Source: CAYGZL01 sp964354345
GTDB taxonomy: Bacteria > Chloroflexota > Anaerolineae > Anaerolineales > UBA4823
Assembly: GCA_964354345.1 (NCBI GenBank)
Contig: CAYGZL010000175.1
Location: forward strand, 1-31,834
DNA length: 31,834 nucleotides
Direction: 5' to 3'
Below are positions 1 to 7,938 of this stretch, piece after piece. Each line of letters opens with the position of its first letter. The first letter of the stretch is position 1. The position numbers and the translations under genes were made by a program. The notes beneath the pieces are model-generated. The model was given only the letters and a program-made list of their open reading frames with translations. It ran no database searches and was not told the origin of the DNA.

Positions 1-22
1 CATATATCAACCAGACTATAAC

Positions 23-1462
23 CTAATTGTTCTTATGCTGCAAATATTGGTCTATCGCCCGAGCCGCCTTACGCCCGGCCACCATCGCCGTCACCACCAG
101 GTCGGGTCCAGTGACATCATCACCGCCAGCAAACACGCCTGGACGTGAGGTAGCGCCGGTCTGCGGATCGGCCACGAACAAGCCCCAGTTGCGCGTCTCC
201 AAACCAGGAGTCGTCTTGCCGATCACCGGATCCGGCCAGTAGCCCAATGCCAGGATAGCAGTATCGGCCTCGACGATGAAATTCGAGCCTTCTACAGGTA
301 CCGGTTTCCGGCGACCCTTGGCGTCTGGCTCGCCCAATATCATGCGGATGCACTCGATTTGCGCCAGGCGTCCATCCTCGCCTGCAATGAAACGCACCGG
401 TTGAGTCAGGAATTGATAAATAGCGCCTTCTTCACGAGCCAACTCCCGATCCTTTCGCCCACCCGGCATCTCTTTCTCGGTACGACGGTACAGGCAAGTG
501 ACCTGCTCTGCACCCATCCGCAGGGAGGTGCGCAGGCAGTCGGAGGCAGTATCGCCACCGCCCACCACAGCCACCTTGCGACCAATAATCGGACGGGAGC
601 GCATCTCGGCTGGCAATAAATCAGGGTCTACATTGGCGCGGATGAGAAACTCGGTCGCCTTATAGACACCCGGCAAATCCTCGCCGGGGGCCTCCATTGG
701 CGCATCAATCTCTGAACCAACACCCAGGAAGACCGCGGCATACCCTTCAGTAAACAGATCATCAACAGTCTTGTCTTTGCCGATACAGGTATTTCCAAAA
801 AATATGACTCCCGCTTTTTCCAGATCGTTCCAGCGAGCGAACACCACTTGCTTAGGCAGCTTAAAGTTGGGAATGCCATACAGCAGTAATCCACCCGGTG
901 CCGGCTTGGCTTCGAAGATCGTCACTGTATGCCCTTGTTGAACAAGCTGTTCGGCACAGGCTAATCCGGCCGGTCCAGCGCCGACAATCGCGATTTTCTT
1001 ACTGGTCGATTCACCAACAGGAATAGTAACCCCAACCGTGGCGCGTTCATAACAGGTCACAAATACTTCCAATGCACCGGTCAGCACCGGTTCTTCTTCC
1101 TTACTTCTTACACACGATCCCTGACAAAGCTGCTCATGGGGACAAACCCGCCCACATATTTCCGGCAGCGAACTGGTTTGGTGATAAAGTTGAGCCGCCT
1201 CCAAGAATTGCCCGTTCTCGATCAACCACATCGCCGAAGGGATGTCATTGTGAACCGGACAGGCCACCACACACGGCGCAGGATCCGGACAATGAATACA
1301 GCGGGAGGCTTCCAACATGGCGCGCTCGGTGTCCAGACTGATAACAACATCCTCAAAATCGCACAATCGTTCGGGGACCGGACGGTGATCCAGATCGTTA
1401 TAGGGCAATCGCAGGCGTCCTTTGCGATCGATGGCCAGATAATCACTTGGGATAGATTGCAT
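23..1462 (-). CDS. GltD-like NAD(P)-dependent Fe-S/FAD oxidoreductase (glutamate synthase small-subunit family)
   Basis: A 479-residue soluble oxidoreductase of the glutamate synthase beta-subunit / dihydropyrimidine dehydrogenase N-terminal family, which passes electrons from NAD(P)H through FAD to Fe-S clusters and a partner subunit. Visible features are an N-terminal eight-cysteine set for two 4Fe-4S clusters (C55, C58, C64, C68 and C103, C107, C113, C117), a first dinucleotide fold at GAGPAGLACA (161-170, FAD) and a second at VVGGGDTASDC (NAD(P)H). An ATG 30 bp further upstream is open, but the start at 1462 has AGGAG eight bases before it, and that AGGAG would fall inside the longer frame. 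A TATGAT box overlaps the upstream ATG, which also favours 1462. No large GltB subunit is next to it, so the true partner (glutamate synthase, Nfn-like or another) is unknown; the neighbour on this side lies outside the window. Confidence 0.9.
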   Translation of the reverse strand: MQSIPSDYLAIDRKGRLRLPYNDLDHRPVPERLCDFEDVVISLDTERAMLEASRCIHCPDPAPCVVACPVHNDIPSAMWLIENGQFLEAAQLYHQTSSLPEICGRVCPHEQLCQGSCVRSKEEEPVLTGALEVFVTCYERATVGVTIPVGESTSKKIAIVGAGPAGLACAEQLVQQGHTVTIFEAKPAPGGLLLYGIPNFKLPKQVVFARWNDLEKAGVIFFGNTCIGKDKTVDDLFTEGYAAVFLGVGSEIDAPMEAPGEDLPGVYKATEFLIRANVDPDLLPAEMRSRPIIGRKVAVVGGGDTASDCLRTSLRMGAEQVTCLYRRTEKEMPGGRKDRELAREEGAIYQFLTQPVRFIAGEDGRLAQIECIRMILGEPDAKGRRKPVPVEGSNFIVEADTAILALGYWPDPVIGKTTPGLETRNWGLFVADPQTGATSRPGVFAGGDDVTGPDLVVTAMVAGRKAARAIDQYLQHKNN

Positions 1463-1684
1463 TCCAGGCTCTCCTCTCTCGCTGTAGATCATACCGAGTC
1501 GTCAGATAAAATCCAGTCTCAGATGTCATGATTTTTCCTTGACGGTTGTCATGGATTTCTTAACCAAGGAAAAGACTTTAAGATTAAAATAACAAGTCGC
1601 AACGAAATTTCTAGCGCATAGAAAAACGGATGCTGAGCAGGTTCAACGGTTAAAAACGACAATGAATGGAAAGGAAGGTACAGC

Positions 1685-3088
1685 ATGAAGAAGCTGTTAA
1701 TTATTTTAATAATTCTGGCGGTATTGGGCACCGGGGGATGGTTTGGGTATCAGCAATATCAGAAACAACAGGAAGTCAAGACGCTCAGCGGCTTGCAATT
1801 CTATCCGGTTAAGCGCGGCAACCTGATCGCGACTGTAGGCGCCACTGGCCAGGTGCGATCTAACCAGTCGGCCTTGCTTTTGTGGCAAACCTCGGGCAGT
1901 GTTGAGACAGTAAAAGCTCAAACTGGCGATCAGGTATCCGCCAATCAGACATTAGCTTCGCTGGCGCAAACCTCATTAGCCCAGAACGTCATCCTGGCTC
2001 AGGCAGACCTGATCAATGCCCAGAAGGCGCTTGATAACCTCTACGATACCAACCTGGCTACAGCGCAGGCAAAACAGAACGTAGCGAATGCACAAAAAGC
2101 CTTGGAAGATGCACAAAAACGCTCCGATAGCATTGATACCAGAGCATCGCAAGGGGATATTGATGCAGCACGGTCCAATGCCATCCTGGCTAAAAACCAG
2201 CTTGACCGGGCTTACGACCAATACAAGCCTTATGAAAATAAGGCAGAAGATAATGTAATCCGCGCCTCATTGCTGAGCAAGTATGCCGCCGCCCAACAAA
2301 AATATGACGGGGCTGTTCAGCGTTTGAACAACCTGCTCGGCACCTCCAGCGATACTACAGTTGCCATTATTAAAGCCAATTTAGATCTCGCTCAAGCGCA
2401 GCTAACTGAGGCGAAAAAACAGGTTGACAAATTGAAAAATGGTCCCGAGGCAGGTGACATTACAGTGGCTAAAACACGCATTGCTGCTGCCCAGGCGGCG
2501 CTTAATTTACAATATCTGGTTGCGCCGTTCGCGGGTACGATCACTGAAGTCAAAGTTAAATCTGGAGATCAGATATCGCCTGGGGCGGTAGCTTTCCGGA
2601 TGGATGATCTTTCACGATTGCTGGTAGATGTTGAAGTAAGCGAAGTTGATATAAATCGCGTCCGCATTAACCAGGAGGCCACCCTGTCTTTCGATGCTAT
2701 TCCTGGTAATGAATACAAGGGAGTAGTTGTAGAGATCGATACGGTGGGCACTCAGGTTCAAGGAGTGGTTGATTTTATGGTAACGATTGAGTTAAGCAAC
2801 GCCGATGATAATGTCCGCCCGGGAATGACCGCCGCAGCCAGCTTTATTGTCGAACAGATCAATGACATTTTACTAGTGCCCAACCGGGCTGTACGGCTAA
2901 AAAATAACCAACGCGTCATTTATATCGTTGAGAATAACGTGTTGGTTGAGAAACCCATTAAACTGGGCGCTTCTTCCGATTCAATCAGCCAGCTTCTTGA
3001 AGGAGAATTGAAAGAAGGCGATCAAATCGTCCTCAACCCACCACTTGAATTTGACACCAACAGCCCACCGCCGTTTGTACAGAGGTAA
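1685..3088 (+). CDS. HlyD/MacA-family efflux adaptor (YknX-like)
   Basis: A 467-residue membrane-anchored adaptor of an ABC exporter. Residues 4-21 form one N-terminal membrane helix; a barrel-sandwich (biotinyl-lipoyl-like) half follows at about 45-95. A long Ala/Gln-rich coiled-coil hairpin runs from about 100 to 270. The second lipoyl half (starting VAPFAGTITEVKVKSGDQI) and beta-barrel domains complete it. AAGGAAGG lies a few bases before the ATG. The stop is separated by 2 bp from the ATP-binding subunit, so the three genes 1685-4993 form an operon. In MacAB-TolC the adaptor bridges to an outer-membrane channel; if the host is a monoderm, as inferred, a YknXYZ-like arrangement with an extracytoplasmic adaptor is more likely. 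The substrate cannot be read from sequence. Confidence 0.9.
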   Translation: MKKLLIILIILAVLGTGGWFGYQQYQKQQEVKTLSGLQFYPVKRGNLIATVGATGQVRSNQSALLLWQTSGSVETVKAQTGDQVSANQTLASLAQTSLAQNVILAQADLINAQKALDNLYDTNLATAQAKQNVANAQKALEDAQKRSDSIDTRASQGDIDAARSNAILAKNQLDRAYDQYKPYENKAEDNVIRASLLSKYAAAQQKYDGAVQRLNNLLGTSSDTTVAIIKANLDLAQAQLTEAKKQVDKLKNGPEAGDITVAKTRIAAAQAALNLQYLVAPFAGTITEVKVKSGDQISPGAVAFRMDDLSRLLVDVEVSEVDINRVRINQEATLSFDAIPGNEYKGVVVEIDTVGTQVQGVVDFMVTIELSNADDNVRPGMTAAASFIVEQINDILLVPNRAVRLKNNQRVIYIVENNVLVEKPIKLGASSDSISQLLEGELKEGDQIVLNPPLEFDTNSPPPFVQR

Positions 3089-3090
3089 AG

Positions 3091-3765
3091 ATGAGCGATT
3101 GGGTAATCCAGGCCAATAACCTGACAAAAATTTACATGATGGGCAATGTCGCAGTCCATGCATTACGCGGCCTCTCTACCACGATTGCCCGTGGCGAGGC
3201 ATTATCGATAATGGGCCCTTCAGGTTCGGGTAAATCAACCCTGATGAACATCATCGGCTGTCTGGACCGGCCAACCTCGGGTGATTATATTCTAGATGGA
3301 GAGCGGGTACCTGATCTACGGGACGACCAATTAGCCTCCATTCGTAATCGGAAGGTGGGCTTCGTGTTCCAGAGTTTTAATCTCCTGCGGCGGGCGACTG
3401 CTCTGGCGAACGTCGAGCTACCCATGCGCTATGCAGGCATCGTACGCAATCGCAAGGAAAAGGCACGCGCCGCCCTGGATGCTGTCGGATTGAGTGATCG
3501 CATCCACCACCGTCCAAATGAGCTTTCCGGTGGAGAACAACAGCGAGTAGCCATTGCCCGTGCTCTGGTCAATAATCCAGCGATCATCCTGGCTGACGAA
3601 CCAACCGGCAACCTGGATAGTCGCTCCGGTGAAGAAATTATTCATCTCCTGCTCTCCCTGAATAAGGAGCGCGGTACAACCCTGATCATTGTGACGCACG
3701 ATTCGGATGTGGCTGCGCAAACCCAGCGCATCATTCATATCCGCGACGGGCAGGTAGCGGATTAA
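3091..3765 (+). CDS. ABC transporter ATP-binding subunit, MacB/LolD type
   Basis: A 224-residue ATPase that powers the exporter encoded with its neighbours. It has all canonical elements: Walker A GPSGSGKST (42-50), Q-loop in VFQSFNLL, signature LSGGEQQR, Walker B ILADEPTGNLD and the switch histidine in VTHD. The length and the NLD after Walker B are typical of the LolD/FtsE/MacB ATPase group, which work with four-helix FtsX-type permeases. It sits 2 bp after the adaptor and 1 bp before the permease, so the three products are almost certainly co-translated. In E. coli MacB the ATPase and permease are fused; here they are separate, as in Bacillus YknY/YknZ. Confidence 0.95.
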   Translation: MSDWVIQANNLTKIYMMGNVAVHALRGLSTTIARGEALSIMGPSGSGKSTLMNIIGCLDRPTSGDYILDGERVPDLRDDQLASIRNRKVGFVFQSFNLLRRATALANVELPMRYAGIVRNRKEKARAALDAVGLSDRIHHRPNELSGGEQQRVAIARALVNNPAIILADEPTGNLDSRSGEEIIHLLLSLNKERGTTLIIVTHDSDVAAQTQRIIHIRDGQVAD

Positions 3766-3766
3766 T

Positions 3767-4993
3767 ATGGTAATCTTACAATCGATCATTGAAGCCCTGG
3801 AGAGCCTGTCGACGAACAAGCTGCGCTCCGGGTTGACCATTTTGGGGATCGTCATCGGTGTGGCGGCAGTGATCGCCATCGTATCCATCGGACGCGGTGC
3901 ACAGAATACAATCACCGGCTCGATTCAAGGGATTGGCACCAATCTCTTGTTTATTTTACGCGGCGGTTCCGAAGATGTCCGTAATCCCAAGCCACTCACC
4001 CTGGGAGATGCCCAAGCCATGGCGGATCCCTTCCAGGCGCCATCTGTGACCGGGGTAGCGCCAGTTTTACGCGGCAGTGTTAAAGTAACTGCCGGTGGTG
4101 AGGCAAAAACTACCTCCATCGAAGGAGTAACTCCAGATTATCAAACGGTGCGCAATGCCACTGTCACTGAAGGTGATTTTATCAACCAGGATCACATTCT
4201 TGGTCAGGCATCGGTCGTGATCATAGGTACGGACGTCGCCGATAAACTCTTCGGGCGTAAAGAAGGGCTGGTTGGCGAGAGCGTGCGCATCGAAGGACAG
4301 CCCTTTCGGGTGATCGGCGTGCTGGCCTCCAAGGGTGGCTCTGCTTTCACCAACGAAGACGATCGCGTAATTGTCCCTCTGACGACCGCACAAGCGCGCC
4401 TGTTACGCCGTTCACCGCGTGACCGCGTCGATATGGTCATGGTACAAGCGATCGACGCGAATGCGGTACCGCGCGCCAGCGTGGAGGTTGCAGAAATCTT
4501 GCGTTCCCGGCATCGCACGGAGATTGGCGCCGATGATTTCACGATCCTGACTCAGGAGAACTTCCTGGATACCGCCAAGACGATCACCAGCGTGCTGACG
4601 ATCTTCCTGGGTGGAATTGCTGCCATCTCCTTGTTAGTGGGTGGGATCGGTATTATGAATATCATGTTGGTCTCGGTGACCGAAAGAACACGCGAGATCG
4701 GCTTACGCAAAGCCTTAGGCGCCCGGCGGATTGATATCATGATCCAGTTTCTCAGCGAATCACTGCTCCTGAGCCTGTTTGGGGGTATCGTCGGTATCTT
4801 GCTGGGTTGGGGCATCGCCTTCGCAGTCAAGCAAATCGCTACCGCGAACAATGCCCCGATTAATCCCGCGATTGGCGCAGATGTCATTCTGATGGCAACC
4901 TTGTTCTCTGCTGCGGTTGGTCTGTTTTTTGGGTTGTACCCTGCGAACCGGGCCGCCAGCCTGGAACCAGTTGAGGCTTTGCGTTACGAATGA
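3767..4993 (+). CDS. ABC transporter permease, MacB/FtsX family (YknZ-like)
   Basis: A 408-residue permease with the MacB layout: an N-terminal membrane helix at about 20-42 (starting LRSGLTILGIVIGVAAVIAI), a large extracytoplasmic MacB_PCD domain (about 45-270), then three C-terminal helices (about 275-300, 328-352, 370-392) carrying the FtsX domain. The conserved cytoplasmic loop between the second and third helices, TERTREIGLRKALGARR, is present. It completes the adaptor-ATPase-permease operon. Its stop overlaps the ATG of a decayed dehydrogenase fragment (ATGA at 4990-4993), which suggests that something else used to be coupled to, or became fused behind, this operon. The transported compound is unknown; the family includes peptide, macrolide and lipoprotein transporters. 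Confidence 0.93.
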   Translation: MVILQSIIEALESLSTNKLRSGLTILGIVIGVAAVIAIVSIGRGAQNTITGSIQGIGTNLLFILRGGSEDVRNPKPLTLGDAQAMADPFQAPSVTGVAPVLRGSVKVTAGGEAKTTSIEGVTPDYQTVRNATVTEGDFINQDHILGQASVVIIGTDVADKLFGRKEGLVGESVRIEGQPFRVIGVLASKGGSAFTNEDDRVIVPLTTAQARLLRRSPRDRVDMVMVQAIDANAVPRASVEVAEILRSRHRTEIGADDFTILTQENFLDTAKTITSVLTIFLGGIAAISLLVGGIGIMNIMLVSVTERTREIGLRKALGARRIDIMIQFLSESLLLSLFGGIVGILLGWGIAFAVKQIATANNAPINPAIGADVILMATLFSAAVGLFFGLYPANRAASLEPVEALRYE

Positions 4994-5330
4994 ACAGTTG
5001 GAATAATTTAAAAGAACGCACCGGAATTGAGGAGATCGTCCGGCGAGGTGCCGAGCCAGTTTCCTTGCTTGAGCTTTATCCATTCTCCGACTACATTCGA
5101 TCCACATGCCTTTGACCCCCGGTACGCGTGGTATGATAAGTACACCAACATTCGGCCTGATGAAGCCCGGTGTACGCCTGGTTTGTACAGCGCGCGGCGA
5201 CCCTATCGACGAAGCAGCCTTGCTGTCTGAGTTGGAAAGCGGTCAGGTCTCCGAAATTGTATTGGATGTGTTTGATAATGAAGTTGTGTCAGCTTTATGC
5301 GGTGAACTCTTCCATTGGAGAATTGTGTAA
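4990..5330 (+). pseudogene. Decayed D-2-hydroxyacid dehydrogenase (NAD-binding domain remnant), frameshifted
   Basis: Two adjacent reading frames together match the second half of the NAD-binding domain of D-2-hydroxyacid (SerA/LdhA-type) dehydrogenases. The first frame, from an ATG overlapping the permease stop, gives RRGAEPVSLLELYPFSDYI; the second gives IHMPLTPGTRGMI, then LMKPGVRLVCTARG, IDEAALLSELESG and LDVF. Adding one T to the TT at 5096-5097 joins them as SDYISIHMPLTPGTRG, exactly the family pattern, so a single-base deletion explains the break. Both ends are also missing: there is no catalytic domain or GxGxxG before it, and the match stops after LDVF. It is therefore a remnant even if the frameshift were an assembly error. 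The frame ends at the ATG of the aminomutase gene. Confidence 0.75.
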
Positions 5331-6673
5331 TGACCAAGACAGTCTTTCAATCCAAGCGCGCTCCCACCTATGCTGATGTCCCAGACGATAAATGGTACAA
5401 CTGGCGCTGGCAGTTGAGTCATCGGATTAATACAGTTGGTGAATTTGAGAAAATCGTTCCGCTGAGTGCCAGCGAGCGGAAAGCCCTCTCAACTTCCAAC
5501 CTGTTCCGAGTGGATATCACCCCCTATTTCATATCTTTGATCGATCCCAACGACCCGGATGACCCCATTCGTAAACAGGTCATCCCAACGGCGGCCGAGC
5601 TGGTTCCCTTCACCTCCCAGATGGAAGACTCGTTGGCCGAAGACCGCCACTCACCTGTCGCTGGATTGGTGCATCGCTATCCCGACCGTGTTCTGATGCT
5701 GATAACAACGCAATGCGCCTCATACTGCCGATATTGCACTCGTTCGCGCATCGTCGGCGACCCTTCAGCCACATTTTCGCGGTCTGAATTTGAACTCCAA
5801 CTTGAATATCTAAAAAAAACACCTCAGGTACGCGATGTATTATTGTCCGGCGGAGACCCACTGGTTCTGGCGCCTAAAATCCTGGAAGAAATTCTCCAAC
5901 GCCTGCGCGCCATCGAGCACATCGAAATTATCCGCATCGGGTCACGTGTGCCGGTCTTCCTGCCCATGCGGATTACTGCTGAGTTATGCGACATGCTCCA
6001 GAAGTATCACCCGCTCTGGATAAATATCCACGTTAACCATTCAAATGAGATCACCAAAGAGCTTGATGAAACCTGTGATCGCCTGACACGCGCCGGCATT
6101 CCGCTGGGCAATCAGTCCGTTTTACTGGCTGGCGTCAATGATAACGTGCATATCCAACGCCAACTGGTCCACGATTTGGTGCGCATGCGCGTCCGCCCCT
6201 ACTATCTCTACCAATGCGACCTGGTTGAAGGCGCCGGTCACTTCCGCACACCTGTCGCTAAAGGGATTGAAATTATGGAAGGGTTGCGCGGCCATACCTC
6301 CGGTTATGCAGTTCCGCAGTATATCGTAGATGCCCCCGGCGGCGGCGGCAAGATCCCCGTCATGCCTAATTATTTAATCAGCATGTCAGATCATAAGATT
6401 ATCTTGCGTAACTACGAAGGCTATATCGCCACCTACGAAGAACCCACGGACTATCGTCCGCAAGACGCCGCCAGGTTCAAAGGCGAGAAACTCACTGAAC
6501 CGGGTCAGTCTGGCGTCTTTGGTCTTTTAGATGGGGATGACTTATTTATTAAACCCCAAGGATTCGATGAACTGCATGAGCGGGATGGCATGCAACATCG
6601 CCTCAAAGATGAGCGCAAGTGGCTGCCGCTCGGGATCGGTAACAGCCAGAAAGACAACCCAGAGAAGCCATGA
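5330..6673 (+). CDS. kamA: Lysine 2,3-aminomutase (KamA family, radical SAM, PLP)
   Basis: A 447-residue radical SAM enzyme converting L-lysine to beta-lysine. The cluster-binding motif CASYCRYC is at C129, C133 and C136, and the PLP lysine is K341 in DAPGGGGKIPV. The aspartates that in clostridial lysine aminomutase bind the substrate side-chain amino group appear conserved (D297 in QCDL, D334 in VDAPGG); glutamate aminomutases lack these acids, which supports lysine as substrate. A start 15 bp upstream is open, but GGAG at 5316-5319 is spaced correctly only for the ATG at 5330. No acetyltransferase (AblB) for the osmolyte N-epsilon-acetyl-beta-lysine lies beside it. The zinc-ribbon membrane gene downstream overlaps the stop (ATGA). 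Confidence 0.92.
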   Translation: MTKTVFQSKRAPTYADVPDDKWYNWRWQLSHRINTVGEFEKIVPLSASERKALSTSNLFRVDITPYFISLIDPNDPDDPIRKQVIPTAAELVPFTSQMEDSLAEDRHSPVAGLVHRYPDRVLMLITTQCASYCRYCTRSRIVGDPSATFSRSEFELQLEYLKKTPQVRDVLLSGGDPLVLAPKILEEILQRLRAIEHIEIIRIGSRVPVFLPMRITAELCDMLQKYHPLWINIHVNHSNEITKELDETCDRLTRAGIPLGNQSVLLAGVNDNVHIQRQLVHDLVRMRVRPYYLYQCDLVEGAGHFRTPVAKGIEIMEGLRGHTSGYAVPQYIVDAPGGGGKIPVMPNYLISMSDHKIILRNYEGYIATYEEPTDYRPQDAARFKGEKLTEPGQSGVFGLLDGDDLFIKPQGFDELHERDGMQHRLKDERKWLPLGIGNSQKDNPEKP

Positions 6674-7773
6674 CTCAAAAAGAACTTGGTTATATCGAGC
6701 TGGAATGGATTTGCTTGACCTGCGGGACAAAGAATCCCGGCTCCCAACGAACCTGCACGTCCTGCGGCTCTCCCCAACCCGCCAATGTGAAATTTGAGCA
6801 GGAGCAAAACGCGGCCCTGATTGAGGATGAAAAGAAGCTGGCTGAGGCGGAAAAAGGCGCGGATATCCACTGTCCCTTCTGTGGTACGCGGAATCCAGCA
6901 GACGCCACGACTTGCATCCAATGCGGGGGTGACCTGGAGGAAGGCTTGCGCCGGGAAAGTGGCCAGGTGATTGGCGCTTACCAAACCGAAGCCGTACCCG
7001 TGCAAAACGTGCCCTGTCCCAACTGCGGCACCTCCAATCCTAACACAAACCTGACCTGTTCAGCCTGCGGTGCGCGCCTGCAAACCGAACCCGCCGTGCC
7101 AATAGTCGAGGGTTTAAACCCACCGGGCGCGCCGGTAAAAAAATCCTACCGGAATGTGGCTGGTATTGTCATCGTTGGCCTGGTTATCCTATGCGTATTG
7201 GTCGTGATCGTCTATCTGGTCTCCTCGGCTTTACGCCAGCAAAGTCTGACTGGTCAGGTAGAGAGCGTATCCTGGCTGCGCAGCATCGCCATCCTGGAAT
7301 TGGGCGATGTGACGCGCCAAACCTGGAAAAGCGATCTGCCTTCCAATGCCAGGGTAGGAAGCTGCGAGATGCGCTATAACCGCACCGAATCGATGCCAGT
7401 ACCGAATGCCACCGAAGTATGTGGTACACCTTACACCAAAGATACTGGAAGTGGTTACGGCCAGGTTGTCCAAGATTGCCAGTATCAAATTTATGAAGAA
7501 TACTGCTCGTACATCACGCAGGAGTGGCAACAGATCAATGCGGTTAAGTTACAGGGAAGCGACCAAGCTCCACAATGGCCGCAATTGACTTTGAGTAACA
7601 ATCAACGCGCCGGGACTCAGCAAGAGACTTACACAGTTGTCTTTCAAACCGAGAAAGGCGTTTATAACTTCGTAACCAGCGATGCGCAACTATTCGCCCA
7701 ATGCCAGCCCGGCAGTACCTGGACCTTGACGATTAATGGCTTCAACCAGGTAATCAGGATTGAACCGCGCTGA
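6670..7773 (+). CDS. Triple zinc-ribbon, single-pass membrane protein of unknown function
   Basis: A 367-residue protein with three zinc ribbons in the N-terminal, presumably cytoplasmic part: C15/C18/C29/C32, C68/C71/C82/C85 and C116/C119/C130/C133, all of the CxxCG...CxxCG form. A Lys/Glu-rich segment separates the first two. A membrane helix spans about 163-187, followed by a C-terminal domain of about 180 residues with five further cysteines, likely outside the membrane. Zinc ribbons of this kind usually bind protein or nucleic acid partners rather than catalyse. The start overlaps the kamA stop (ATGA), so the two are co-translated, yet no functional link to aminomutase is known to me. 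I do not recognise the C-terminal domain. Confidence 0.85.
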   Translation: MTQKELGYIELEWICLTCGTKNPGSQRTCTSCGSPQPANVKFEQEQNAALIEDEKKLAEAEKGADIHCPFCGTRNPADATTCIQCGGDLEEGLRRESGQVIGAYQTEAVPVQNVPCPNCGTSNPNTNLTCSACGARLQTEPAVPIVEGLNPPGAPVKKSYRNVAGIVIVGLVILCVLVVIVYLVSSALRQQSLTGQVESVSWLRSIAILELGDVTRQTWKSDLPSNARVGSCEMRYNRTESMPVPNATEVCGTPYTKDTGSGYGQVVQDCQYQIYEEYCSYITQEWQQINAVKLQGSDQAPQWPQLTLSNNQRAGTQQETYTVVFQTEKGVYNFVTSDAQLFAQCQPGSTWTLTINGFNQVIRIEPR

Positions 7774-7921
7774 TTAAAAGATCACCCAGCAGGTCGCGGC
7801 TGAGCAATCCGAGTGTTACTTCAATACCAACCAATATGGCAACCCGACCAATTAGCATGCGCATTACCTGACGGGCGTATTGCGGATTACTGAAAGAAGC
7901 TTTGCCACCATCAACAATCAC
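7754..7921 (-). other. Unassigned reading frame, possible remnant of a small minus-strand gene
   Basis: The 165-bp gap between the zinc-ribbon gene and the adenylyltransferase gene contains a stop-free minus-strand frame from a GTG at 7921 to a TGA at 7754. Its 55 residues look protein-like: DGGKASFSNPQYARQV, then a hydrophobic stretch around LIGRVAILVGIEVTLGLL. There is no good ribosome binding site, the frame stays open into the neighbouring gene, and I do not recognise a family. It could be the tail of a lost gene or chance. Confidence 0.25.
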
Positions 7922-7938
7922 CCTGGGTATCGAAACTG

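Noticed and set aside
1463..1684. Promoter for the exporter operon (TTGACG at 1539-1544) and an imperfect hairpin TTCCTT...AAGGAA (1535-1571)
   Set aside because: No acceptable -10 at 16-18 bp from TTGACG, and the hairpin has a 24-base middle with a bulge; too weak to list as sites.
5330..6673. Glutamate rather than lysine 2,3-aminomutase
   Set aside because: Both substrate-binding aspartates typical of the lysine enzyme (D297, D334) appear present; the glutamate enzymes carry other residues there.
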